Of a stretch of DNA of 64,000 bases, positions 1-8,190 are shown in pieces. The stretch is from Chryseobacterium balustinum. GTDB lineage: Bacteria > Bacteroidota > Bacteroidia > Flavobacteriales > Weeksellaceae. The stretch covers positions 186,001-250,000 of the forward strand of contig NZ_FUZE01000003.1 of the NCBI RefSeq assembly GCF_900168205.1. Direction: 5' to 3'. Position 1 is the first letter of the stretch; the number at the start of each line of letters is the position of its first letter. The notes below the pieces were generated by a model. It made no database searches and was not told the DNA's origin. It saw only the letters and a list, made by a program, of their open reading frames with translations. A program made the translations under genes and the position numbers.

Positions 1-135
1 GCAGAGTTTGGTGGCGAAATGGGTTTAACGTATTCATTCATCTCGCTTCCGTTACAGATCGTGGTTATGTTGGTAATGGGATTAATTTCCATTCCGATGT
101 TGGCAAAAGCGCGTAATACTATCACTGAAAAATAA
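1..135 (+). CDS. C-terminal end of an integral membrane protein (partial)
   Basis: An open frame enters from the left edge and stops with TAA at 133-135, giving 44 residues. They contain one strongly hydrophobic segment (about residues 15-36) followed by a short basic tail (KARN), as in the last transmembrane helix and cytoplasmic tail of a transporter. The family cannot be identified from this fragment. A terminator follows within 25 bases, so the gene is not co-transcribed with the TerD genes downstream. Confidence 0.6.
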   Translation, partial: AEFGGEMGLTYSFISLPLQIVVMLVMGLISIPMLAKARNTITEK

Positions 136-157
136 AATTACTTATTTTAAAATATAT

Positions 158-189
158 AAATCCTGTTTCACTTGAAGCAGGATTTTTTT
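158..189 (+). terminator. Rho-independent terminator after the partial membrane protein gene
   Basis: Arms AAATCCTG (158-165) and CAGGATTT (178-185) are perfectly complementary and are followed by a run of T. Confidence 0.8.
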
Positions 190-305
190 TGTTTAAAAAT
201 TTTATCAAATATTAAAAAAAGTTTAAAACTGTATGACTTTTTATCATTAATTTGGTTAATTCAAAAATCAAATCTATCTTAAGGGAAAAATTATATTTAT
301 AGATT

Positions 306-881
306 ATGGCAATTAATTTACAGAAAGGTCAAAAAATAGAATTAGGACTTACAAAAATGACAATCGGTTTAGGATGGGATCCTAGTGAGGGTACTACTCA
401 GACTTTTGATTTAGATGCTTCAGCAATTATGATTGACTCAGACAGAAAGCTTGTTGGTGACGAGTATTTTGTTTTTTATAATAACTTAAATTCTCCGGAC
501 GGAGCTTTACAACATACAGGAGATGATCCTGATGGGAAAAGCAGTGATGGAGATGATGACGAAGCGATTATTATTGATCTTGAAAAAGTAGATCCAAGAG
601 TGGAAGAAATTCTGTTTGTGGTAACGATTGAAGATTTTGAAAGAAAAAAACAAAACTTTGGAATGGTAAGAAATTCTTACATCAGAGTTGTTGATAATAA
701 TAACCATCAGGAAATTGCAAAATACGAATTGGATGAAGATTTTTCTATTGAAACCGGTGTAGAATTCGGACGTCTTTACAAAAGAAACGGAAGCTGGAAA
801 TTTGAAGCTTCAGGCATTGGGTACAGAGCAGATCTTGGTTTCTTTTTAGAGAAATATTACAAAGGTCAAATCATTAAATAA
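306..881 (+). CDS. TerD family protein
   Basis: A 191-residue cytoplasmic protein with the full-length TerD fold. It shows the LGWD motif near residues 22-25, the FDLDASA strand (about 35-41), the acidic calcium-binding-type stretch around GDDDEAII (about 82-89) and the FGMVRNSYIR motif. TerD domains bind calcium and accompany stress or phage-defence-type signalling clusters; tellurite resistance is only the historical name. The first 28 coding bases are identical to those of the next terD paralogue, so the two arose by duplication. It is the first gene of a cluster ending with the kinase at 7691. Family is firm; the stimulus is unknown. Confidence 0.93.
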   Translation: MAINLQKGQKIELGLTKMTIGLGWDPSEGTTQTFDLDASAIMIDSDRKLVGDEYFVFYNNLNSPDGALQHTGDDPDGKSSDGDDDEAIIIDLEKVDPRVEEILFVVTIEDFERKKQNFGMVRNSYIRVVDNNNHQEIAKYELDEDFSIETGVEFGRLYKRNGSWKFEASGIGYRADLGFFLEKYYKGQIIK

Positions 882-920
882 AGATATTAGATTACGATAC
901 TGAAATTGCAAAAGCTTATT

Positions 921-1000
921 GACTTTGCTGAGTGAAACGCCTTTGCGAACGAAAAATATTCTCAATTAGAAAAAAACTTTGCGCACTTTGCGTTAAAAAT
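921..1000. repeat. Extragenic repeat, GCTTTGCGTTAAAA family, copy 1
   Basis: An ~80-bp element just after the first terD gene with outer motifs CTTTGCTGAGTGAAACGCC and ACTTTGCGTTAAAA. A diverged copy in the same orientation lies after the second terD gene (1760-1840). Confidence 0.7.
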
Positions 1001-1051
1001 ATTTTCAAATAAAAAAATAAACTTTAAAACAACACAAAAAAGATATTAAAA

Positions 1052-1717
1052 ATGGCAATTAATTTACAGAAAGGTCAAACGATAGATTTAAGGAAAAACG
1101 ACCGTGGAGAAAGTGTTTATGACCTGTCTCAGGTAACCATCGGTTTAGGATGGGATGTTCGTAAGCAAGGAGGTTTTTTCGGAAAAATGTTCAGTAAAGA
1201 AGCAGAGTATGATTTGGATGCAGTTGCTTTTCTTCTTGATGGAAACGGAAAAGTTGCCAATTTAGGAAGAACCGTTCAGACCAATGATGGAAGACAAATG
1301 GGATTGTATCAAGGAGATGTAATTTATTTCAATTCGATGCAGCATCCAAGTGGTCATATCTGGTTAACCGGAGATAACAGAACCGGAGCCGGAGATGGTG
1401 ATGATGAGCAGATTATTGTAAAATTAGAACAGTTGGACGAGCGTTATCAGAAAATTATTTTTGTGGTAACGATTTACATGGGTAGAAAGAATAACCAGCA
1501 TTTCGGAATGATTGATAATGCATTTATCCGTGCGGTTGATGCAAGAGGAAAAGAAATTACAAAATACAGTCTTTCGGGTGATGCAAGTATGAACGGAATG
1601 TGTTCTATGGTTTTCGCTGAAGCGTACAGACACAACGGCGACTGGAAATTCCGTGCTTTAGGTGAACCCAATCACACCGACAGTTTTGTAGATATTCTTA
1701 AAAACTATTCTTACTAA
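1052..1717 (+). CDS. TerD family protein (paralogue)
   Basis: A 221-residue TerD-domain protein that begins MAINLQKGQ like its upstream neighbour. It has LGWDVRKQGG, YDLDAVAFLLD, an acidic TGAGDGDDEQIIV segment and FGMIDNAFIRAVD. Compared with the first copy it carries a basic/aromatic insertion near residue 40 (KQGGFFGKMFSKEAEYD), seen in TerD members predicted to sit near membranes. Spacing and shared 5' and 3' flanks show the two genes come from one tandem duplication. Likely works with the vWA/PP2C/kinase proteins encoded downstream. Confidence 0.93.
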   Translation: MAINLQKGQTIDLRKNDRGESVYDLSQVTIGLGWDVRKQGGFFGKMFSKEAEYDLDAVAFLLDGNGKVANLGRTVQTNDGRQMGLYQGDVIYFNSMQHPSGHIWLTGDNRTGAGDGDDEQIIVKLEQLDERYQKIIFVVTIYMGRKNNQHFGMIDNAFIRAVDARGKEITKYSLSGDASMNGMCSMVFAEAYRHNGDWKFRALGEPNHTDSFVDILKNYSY

Positions 1718-1759
1718 TCAAATTTAAACAATTCTATTTTTAAAGTATTTCGTATACGG

Positions 1760-1840
1760 CCTTTGCTGAGTAGAACGCCTTTGCGTACTTAAAAATATTC
1801 AGCAATTTTTTTTAAAACTTTGCGCAATTTGCGTTAAAAA
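1760..1840. repeat. Extragenic repeat, GCTTTGCGTTAAAA family, copy 2
   Basis: Shares CTTTGCTGAGT, AACGCCTTTGCG, AAAAATATTC and AACTTTGCGCAATTTGCGTT with the element at 921-1000, in the same orientation and the same place relative to terD. Confidence 0.7.
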
Positions 1841-1921
1841 TAGAATCATAAATAAGTTTTATCAAAATTAATTTTCTTTTAATGGGAATTAATTTTGATG
1901 AAACTTTTAAAGTTTAGCAAA

Positions 1922-2560
1922 ATGAACAGAAGATTATTGGCGTATTTTCTGCTGGATACTTCCGGCTCGATGAATGGCGAACCCATTCAGGCGCTGAACA
2001 ATGGTTTCAACGGATTAATAAGTGCGCTTCGTTCAGATCCGCAAGCGATGGATACATTGTATTTAAGTGTCACAACTTTCGATCGTGAAGTAAAAAATAT
2101 TATTCCGATGGTCGATCTGGCAAGTTTTCACCCAATGGAAATTACATGTCCCGATAGTGGCCCTACTCACACAGGCGCAGCTTTGGAATTGGTTTCTGCA
2201 CTGCTTCAGGTGGATTTAATAAAAGGTTCAACAGAAGTGAAAGGCGACTGGAAACCGCTTCTTTTTATTTTTACCGATGGAAAACCTTCAGATATTCAAA
2301 AATACAGACAGATGATTCCTGTAATTAAAAATATGGATTTCGGTGTCATTGTTGGATGTGCTGCAGGTCCAAAAGCTGATGAAAGCTTCCTGAAAGAACT
2401 CACCGATAATGTGGTAAAACTCGATACAACCGATGCTGCAACCTTATCTTCATTTTTTAAATGGGTAAGTTCATCCATCACCATGGGCGGAAAATCACAA
2501 GGAACAGGCGAAAGCATCAGCCTTCCACCACCACCATCAGAATTGAATATTATTATTTAA
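1922..2560 (+). CDS. TerY-like von Willebrand factor A domain protein
   Basis: A single vWA domain of 212 residues. The metal-ion-dependent adhesion site starts with DTSGSMNGEP at residues 12-16; the conserved Thr is in GPTHTGAAL and the third loop in FTDGKPSD. I chose the ATG at 1922 because TerY proteins begin with a short basic stretch and a beta strand (here MNRRLLAYFLLD); an upstream in-frame TTG at 1895 would add nine residues of no recognisable family. TerY proteins combine with a PP2C phosphatase and a kinase in the 'TerY-P' triad described by Anantharaman, Iyer and Aravind. All three components are encoded here. Confidence 0.9.
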   Translation: MNRRLLAYFLLDTSGSMNGEPIQALNNGFNGLISALRSDPQAMDTLYLSVTTFDREVKNIIPMVDLASFHPMEITCPDSGPTHTGAALELVSALLQVDLIKGSTEVKGDWKPLLFIFTDGKPSDIQKYRQMIPVIKNMDFGVIVGCAAGPKADESFLKELTDNVVKLDTTDAATLSSFFKWVSSSITMGGKSQGTGESISLPPPPSELNIII

Positions 2561-2587
2561 AATCTGTCACTAAAAATTATAAAAATC

Positions 2588-2717
2588 AAACCATTAAGAT
2601 GATTTAAGAAGTTACGTTTCACTAAGAAAAATCAAATAGATTTTTTGAAAAACAGGATGCTAAAAGCGAAGCCAAAACTTAATATTCTTAAATCCTTAAT
2701 AGAACCTTAATGGTTAA
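2588..2717. repeat. MITE-like palindromic element between the vWA genes
   Basis: The ends are imperfect inverted repeats: AAACCATTAAGATGATTTAAGAA-type sequence at 2588-2610 faces TTCTTAAATCCTTAAT...CCTTAATGGTT at about 2686-2715. The ~75-bp centre has no ORF. Confidence 0.65.
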
Positions 2718-2741
2718 ATTTAAAATCTTCTAAAATTAAAA

Positions 2742-3788
2742 ATGATGAGAAGACTTCCCATTTATTTTTTGGTAGATATTTCCGAATCGATGATTGGCGA
2801 GCCGATTGATCAGGTTCAGGAAGGTATTTCAACCATTGTAAGAGAATTAAAAAAAGATCCCTATTCATTAGAAACTGTCTGGATTTCCGTTGTTGGTTTT
2901 GCAGGAGAAGCAGAAGTGATTACACCATTGCAGGATATTATTTCGTTTTATCCGCCAAAAATCCCTGTAGGAAGCGGAACTTCTTTGGCAAAAGGCCTTT
3001 TTAAAGTAATGGACTGTATCGATAAAGACATTGTAAAAACCACTTACGACCGAAAAGGTGACTGGAAACCTCTTGTTTTTCTTTTTACAGATGGTGTTCC
3101 GACTGATGATGCGCAAATTGCCATCGAAAAATGGAATAAAAACTATCACGGAAAACCAAATACGATTGCCATTTCTATTGGTGACAATACCAATCATAAA
3201 TTATTGGGTTCGCTTTCAGATAACGTTTTACTATTTAATAACAATTCAGAAAATTCTTACAAAGAGTTTTTCAAATGGGTGACCGATTCTATCAAAACAA
3301 CCAGCCAGAGTGTGACGGAAGCCAATAAAGAAGGGATTAATCTATCTAAAATCGATCACAGTATTTTAGAAAAAGTTGATCCTGAAACTCAGCAAAGATT
3401 TCCAGATAATAATTTTGTAGTGTTGAACGGAAAATGTTCAGATTCCAAGAAACCATATCTAATTAAATATAAAAAAGCATTTACCGACTCCGGAATTGCA
3501 GGGATGCAGACCCGATATTACCGGTTGGAAGGTACTTACAAAATAGATGATGCTTCGTATTACCGACTTTCTTCGGCACAGAAAAGCAGTCAGAAAATTT
3601 CTGTGGAAGAACTTCATGGTGCTCCGTCTTGCCCGCATTGTGCCAATCCGATTGCTTTGGCGACTTGTTCTTGTGGCGGAATTCACTGTTTAAAAGGTGA
3701 AGGCTACAACGAATGTCCTTGGTGCGGAACCGGCGATCATTACGGATTCAGCAATGAAGGGTTTGATATCAACCGAACTTTAGGCTAA
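2742..3788 (+). CDS. TerY-like vWA protein with C-terminal zinc-binding domain
   Basis: A 348-residue protein. The N-terminal vWA domain has DISESMIGEP at residues 12-16, so the usual DxSxS MIDAS is intact, GSGTSL as the threonine loop and FTDGVPTDD. A middle region of about 100 residues links to a C-terminal cysteine cluster (roughly 296-329) with CPHC, CSCGG, HC and CPWCG, typical of the TerY C-terminal metal-binding domain. It overlaps nothing, but its TAA is immediately followed by the ATG of the PP2C gene, so the two are translationally adjacent. The kinase also carries a Cys4 knuckle, a common theme of this system. Confidence 0.92.
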   Translation: MMRRLPIYFLVDISESMIGEPIDQVQEGISTIVRELKKDPYSLETVWISVVGFAGEAEVITPLQDIISFYPPKIPVGSGTSLAKGLFKVMDCIDKDIVKTTYDRKGDWKPLVFLFTDGVPTDDAQIAIEKWNKNYHGKPNTIAISIGDNTNHKLLGSLSDNVLLFNNNSENSYKEFFKWVTDSIKTTSQSVTEANKEGINLSKIDHSILEKVDPETQQRFPDNNFVVLNGKCSDSKKPYLIKYKKAFTDSGIAGMQTRYYRLEGTYKIDDASYYRLSSAQKSSQKISVEELHGAPSCPHCANPIALATCSCGGIHCLKGEGYNECPWCGTGDHYGFSNEGFDINRTLG

Positions 3789-5147
3789 ATGGAAAATACA
3801 ATAAGGCAGATTTTGAAAAATCATGATATTCATGATCGTAAAATATTGGATAAAGTAGTTTCAAAGCTGTTAACTCAAACGGAAATTCAAACTCATGTAC
3901 AGCTGATTATAGAAGCTCAGAACAAAATTATGCACGAAGCAATCATTTATAAAGAAAGAGAAGAATTTGCCGATGCATTTTTTCCGATTACCAATGCACA
4001 TTCCAAAAAGAAATACGAATTTGTTTTTCCGATGGCGCAATTTCCGAATATCAGAATTAAAAATATTTCCGGACTGGAATTAGCTGGTTTAAATTTTGAA
4101 GAAAACACGATTAAAGGAATTCCTTTTGAAAGCGATACTTACGATTTGAAGATTGAGTTTTTTCATATTAACGACGAAGAAAATTCTGAATTTAAAAAAG
4201 CTCAACTTTTCGTCAACGCAGATCCAAAAGATTTGTGGAAAAACATTCCTTCCGATAAAGAAGCACCTTTTCACAAAGCAGATGAAGCAAAATTTAAAGG
4301 AAATTTTTCAGATAAAAAAATTGTGATCGCTTCACAAAGAGGTCGTTCTCATGCGCATGAAGGAAAGTTCAGAGATGATGATTTTGCGGTAAATGAATTG
4401 CCAAATTCCTGGAATATTATTTCGGTTTCCGATGGAGCCGGTTCTGCACAATTGGCGAGATATGGCTCTGAATTGGCAACTCAATCAATCAACGATTATT
4501 TTAAAAATACAGAAGTTTTAACCAAGCTAGATATTCATCTCAATAAAATTTTCAATTTAGAAAATGAGAATTCAGAAGCGAAACAAAACATTATAAAAAT
4601 TCTTTACGAAGGAGTTTCTGATACTTTTAAAACATTAAAAGATAAAGCAGAAGAACATTTGGTCACGTTGAAAGATATGCATTCCACTTTAATATTTGCT
4701 TTGGTTAAAAAGTTTGATTTTGGGTATATTATTTTAAGTTTTGGAGTAGGTGATTGCCCGATTAATCTGATTAATGAAGATTTTTCTGATGTAAAATTGC
4801 TAAATACAATGGATGTCGGCGAATTTGGAGGCGGAACTCGTTTTATCACAATGAATGAAATTTTTGACGATACTATTTCTTCACGTTTCAAAATTACTCA
4901 TGCCAAAGATTTTTCTAAATTGGTTTTAATGACTGACGGAATTTACGATCCGAAATTTATAACCGAAAATAAACTGGAAGACATCGAAAGTTGGAAAACA
5001 TTTTTTGAAGATTTAAATGGTAAAAATGATGATGAAGCGAAAGTAGATTTCCAAAATGATGAAAACATTGATGAACAATTACTTTCCTGGATGGATTTCT
5101 GGAGCAAAGGAAATCATGATGATAGAACTTTGGCGGTGATTTATTAA
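3789..5147 (+). CDS. PP2C-family protein phosphatase
   Basis: A 452-residue protein with a C-terminal PP2C catalytic domain. Metal-binding motifs are SDGAGSAQ (about residue 214), GVGDCPINLI (about 317), MTDGIYDPK (about 380) and a terminal DDRTLAVIY (about 443). The N-terminal ~170 residues are mostly helical then beta-rich and may be a partner-binding region. It starts directly after the stop of the vWA gene. It presumably reverses phosphorylation by the kinase at 6180-7691. Classed as the phosphatase of a TerY-P triad with high confidence; substrates unknown. Confidence 0.92.
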   Translation: MENTIRQILKNHDIHDRKILDKVVSKLLTQTEIQTHVQLIIEAQNKIMHEAIIYKEREEFADAFFPITNAHSKKKYEFVFPMAQFPNIRIKNISGLELAGLNFEENTIKGIPFESDTYDLKIEFFHINDEENSEFKKAQLFVNADPKDLWKNIPSDKEAPFHKADEAKFKGNFSDKKIVIASQRGRSHAHEGKFRDDDFAVNELPNSWNIISVSDGAGSAQLARYGSELATQSINDYFKNTEVLTKLDIHLNKIFNLENENSEAKQNIIKILYEGVSDTFKTLKDKAEEHLVTLKDMHSTLIFALVKKFDFGYIILSFGVGDCPINLINEDFSDVKLLNTMDVGEFGGGTRFITMNEIFDDTISSRFKITHAKDFSKLVLMTDGIYDPKFITENKLEDIESWKTFFEDLNGKNDDEAKVDFQNDENIDEQLLSWMDFWSKGNHDDRTLAVIY

Positions 5148-5165
5148 AGAAAGATAAAAACTACT

Positions 5166-6155
5166 ATGAAATATTCAAAATCAATTTTAGGAAAGAATAT
5201 ACTTGATTTAGATTATCAAGATCTTGAGAATTTTTTCTTATTAGAAAGAGAAGAAAACCTAAATTTAGAATTTAAGTCATATGTTAATCAGGGCAGTGTA
5301 AAAGATAAAGAAAAAGTAATATTTAAAAGTATCTGTGCATTATTGAATTCGGAAGGAGGTATAATAATTTGGGGAGCTCCAATAGAAATAAGAGATGAAA
5401 ATGGAAATACAAAGGCAATAGGAAATTTAACTCCTTTTAATATAGGATTAGATAAAGACAAACTAATTAATAAAATTTCATCTGCAATTATTCCTCTTCC
5501 AATTGGTGTAAATGTGAATTTTCTTAAAAATGATGATGATAAATTTGTAGTGGTAATTGAAATTGAGAAAAGTGTCCATAAACCACATCAATTTGATAAT
5601 TTGTACTTCATTCGATTAGATGGTCAAACTAGAATTGCACCACATTATCTAATAAAAGCATTAATTCAAAGTACAGAATTCCCAGTAATACGAGGACATA
5701 TTAGATTAAAATTTATTGATGATTTGCATGATAGTATAAAGCTTACATTTAGACAACTTATTTATAATACTTCTCCGTACAATAATGAAATTAATCCTTT
5801 TTACCGATTAGTTGTTGAAAATACTGGAAAACTATATATAAATGATGAATATTATGGCGGTCATCATGAGACTGATTTTTCTATTTTAGCTAATGGAAGA
5901 CCTGATTTATTAGATTTTTGTGTTATAATAAATAAAAATAATCTACAACAGAATGTTGATATAATATTACAATTCGGTGGGGAGAAATCTCCTTCTAAGA
6001 TGTCTATTTATACATATAATTTCATAAATAATTTGATATTTGGAGCTGTTACGGATGAAAATAAATTTTTAGTTGAAAAAAACGAGAATCAACTTCCAAC
6101 TGATTTTCCAAGTAGGTCTGATGACGACCGAATAGAATCTATAATGCAAATGTAA
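5166..6155 (+). CDS. AlbA_2/Schlafen-type putative ATP-binding protein
   Basis: A 329-residue protein whose first ~150 residues match the AlbA_2 (Schlafen AAA_4-like) domain: LNLEFKSYVN (about 32-41), SICALLNSEGGIIIWGAP, and the IEIEKSVHKPHQFDNLYFIR stretch followed by RIAPHYL. The C-terminal ~170 residues are not recognised. Spacers of 18 and 24 bp place it within the phosphatase-kinase operon, but it is richer in A/T and in ATA codons than both neighbours, which hints at later acquisition. Such proteins occur in transcription regulation, RNA cleavage and defence; the role here cannot be assigned. Confidence 0.8.
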   Translation: MKYSKSILGKNILDLDYQDLENFFLLEREENLNLEFKSYVNQGSVKDKEKVIFKSICALLNSEGGIIIWGAPIEIRDENGNTKAIGNLTPFNIGLDKDKLINKISSAIIPLPIGVNVNFLKNDDDKFVVVIEIEKSVHKPHQFDNLYFIRLDGQTRIAPHYLIKALIQSTEFPVIRGHIRLKFIDDLHDSIKLTFRQLIYNTSPYNNEINPFYRLVVENTGKLYINDEYYGGHHETDFSILANGRPDLLDFCVIINKNNLQQNVDIILQFGGEKSPSKMSIYTYNFINNLIFGAVTDENKFLVEKNENQLPTDFPSRSDDDRIESIMQM

Positions 6156-6179
6156 TCTATTAACATTGTATATTTAACA

Positions 6180-7691
6180 ATGAAAAAAACAACCTCCGTT
6201 TCCTCTATTTTAGATGCTACAAAATCATATGAATATGTAGATGAAAACCCTGTAAAAGGTGGGGTAAAAGATGTTTATTTTTCCCCTGACAGAAAATATG
6301 TGGTGGCTTTTTACAGAACACCTTTGGAAAACGAACAAAAAGAAAGAATCAAAAGAATTGTTTCTACCTATTTGGTGAATATTCAAAACGGAAATGCTTC
6401 AGAATATTATTTGGATGAGGTTTTCAGATGGCCTTATGATATTGTTCAGAAAAATAATTTGACAGGAATTGTTGTTCCTGTCTACAGTCAAAAATTCTTT
6501 TTTGCGAAAGGTTATGTCGGTTCAGATAATATTGCGGGCGGAGATAAAGTAGGGAAGTGGTTTACGGCTCCGATGTTCAGAAATCAGCATTATCCGCTTC
6601 GCTTAGATAAATCTGAATTGGGAGATTGGTTAAGTTACTTTCAAATCTCCATCAATATTACCCGAGGAATAAAAAAATTGCATCAGATGGGTTTGGCGCA
6701 TTCAGATCTTTCTTACAACAATATTTTAGTTGATCCGGTCACAAAATCGGCCTGTATTATTGATATTGACGGTTTGGTGGTTCCAAAATTATTTCCGCCT
6801 GAAGTGATTGGAACTGCAGATTTTATTGCGCCTGAAGTTTTAAAAACAAAACATTTGCATCTGCATGACCCTGGGAGACAGCTTCCGAATCAGAAGACCG
6901 ATCTTCATGCTTTGGCGGTTCTTATTTATATGTATCTTCTTCGCCGTCATCCTTTAAGAGGTGGTAAAATTTGGGATCTCGATTCTGAAAAAGATGAAAT
7001 ATTATCGATGGGTGAAAAAGCTCTTTTTGTAGAGCATCCAACGGATTCCAGCAATAAAGTACGAGTAGAATATCTTAAAAAATGGGATGCTTTTTGGGGT
7101 GATCCCAATAAAATTCCATACACCGTTACCGGACCTTATTTATCTGAATTGTTTAAAAAAGCTTTTATCGACGGGCTTCATGATCCGATTAAAAGACCTT
7201 TGGCAAATGAATGGGAAACGGCTTTACTAAAAACAGTAGACTTAATTCAGCCTTGTCATAATCCTGAATGCAGTGAAAAATGGTATGTTTTTGATAATAC
7301 ACAAACTCCTAGATGCCCGTTCTGTGGAACTTCACACAAAGGAACTTTGCCTGTTCTCGATTTGTATTTTAAATATGATGATGAGGTTTGGAAGCCTGAA
7401 AATCATCGATTAATGGTGTATCATAATCAGTATTTATTTAAATGGCATGTTTCGCGAAGGGTAATCCGCAATGAAAGCCTGACTTTCGAAGATAAAAAAC
7501 CTGTTGGGTATTTTACTTTTTATCAGGATAAATGGGTTTTGGTGAATCAAACTTTGACTTCTATGAAAGATTTAACCGAACAAAAAGAGATTCCGCCCAA
7601 TTCAATGGTTGAATTGTCTGAAGGCAAAAAAATATTGCTTTCCAATGAAGAAGGCGGAAGAATTATTTATGTAACAATGGCGAATCAGTGA
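6180..7691 (+). CDS. Serine/threonine protein kinase with zinc knuckle and C-terminal FHA-like domain
   Basis: A 503-residue kinase of the TerY-P type. The catalytic loop HSDLSYNN covers residues 174-181 and the metal-binding DID (in place of DFG) is near 195-197; an APE-like motif (APEVL) follows. A Cys4 cluster CHNPEC...CPFC sits near 359-382. The last ~100 residues are beta-rich with a pattern resembling an FHA domain (inference). The usual VAxK lysine of the N-lobe is not obvious (YVVAFYRT), so ATP binding may differ. Together with the PP2C and vWA proteins it completes the signalling triad. Confidence 0.9.
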   Translation: MKKTTSVSSILDATKSYEYVDENPVKGGVKDVYFSPDRKYVVAFYRTPLENEQKERIKRIVSTYLVNIQNGNASEYYLDEVFRWPYDIVQKNNLTGIVVPVYSQKFFFAKGYVGSDNIAGGDKVGKWFTAPMFRNQHYPLRLDKSELGDWLSYFQISINITRGIKKLHQMGLAHSDLSYNNILVDPVTKSACIIDIDGLVVPKLFPPEVIGTADFIAPEVLKTKHLHLHDPGRQLPNQKTDLHALAVLIYMYLLRRHPLRGGKIWDLDSEKDEILSMGEKALFVEHPTDSSNKVRVEYLKKWDAFWGDPNKIPYTVTGPYLSELFKKAFIDGLHDPIKRPLANEWETALLKTVDLIQPCHNPECSEKWYVFDNTQTPRCPFCGTSHKGTLPVLDLYFKYDDEVWKPENHRLMVYHNQYLFKWHVSRRVIRNESLTFEDKKPVGYFTFYQDKWVLVNQTLTSMKDLTEQKEIPPNSMVELSEGKKILLSNEEGGRIIYVTMANQ

Positions 7692-7704
7692 TATTATACA
7701 AGAA

Positions 7705-8145
7705 TCAATAGCAAAACTTCATTATAAACGAATGTTCGTTTTCTTCAACTATTTTAAATCCTGTACGAAGATATAGTTTAAGTGCGGGATTTATTTTTAG
7801 AACACTTAGAGTAATTGGAGTTTTAGTAAGGGAAGCTTCTTCAATAATCATATTTAAAATATACCTTCCAAGACCATTGCCTTGGAAAGCAGGGTGAATC
7901 TGAAGCTGGATAATTTCAATCTCAGTTTTTCTGTATTGTATTTTCAATAATCCAATTTTTGTTTCTTTATAAATAAGAATATTAGCCACTTCAAATTTAT
8001 AAAGAATCCTTTGTACATGAGAATCCTTATCAATTAAAAGACCAGAATTTGTAAGATGTTCGTTCATTGTTTTCACTCTTAAATCAGCAAGAAAATCAAT
8101 ATCATTTTCGGTAGCTTTTCTTATTGTAAGGAGTGAAAAATCCAT
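7705..8145 (-). CDS. GNAT family N-acetyltransferase
   Basis: A 146-residue single-domain acetyltransferase. The acetyl-CoA binding motif is QLQIHPAFQGNGLGRYIL (about residues 80-97), preceded by the beta4 strand and followed by the NPALKLYLRTGF segment typical of motif B. Substrate unknown. It converges on the kinase gene (13 bp apart) and lies 45 bp downstream of tyrS, so it may be read through from the tyrS transcript. Confidence 0.88.
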   Translation of the reverse strand: MDFSLLTIRKATENDIDFLADLRVKTMNEHLTNSGLLIDKDSHVQRILYKFEVANILIYKETKIGLLKIQYRKTEIEIIQLQIHPAFQGNGLGRYILNMIIEEASLTKTPITLSVLKINPALKLYLRTGFKIVEENEHSFIMKFCY

Positions 8146-8190
8146 TATTTTAAAACTTTTAAATTACTGTAAACGAATTTATCTAACAAT

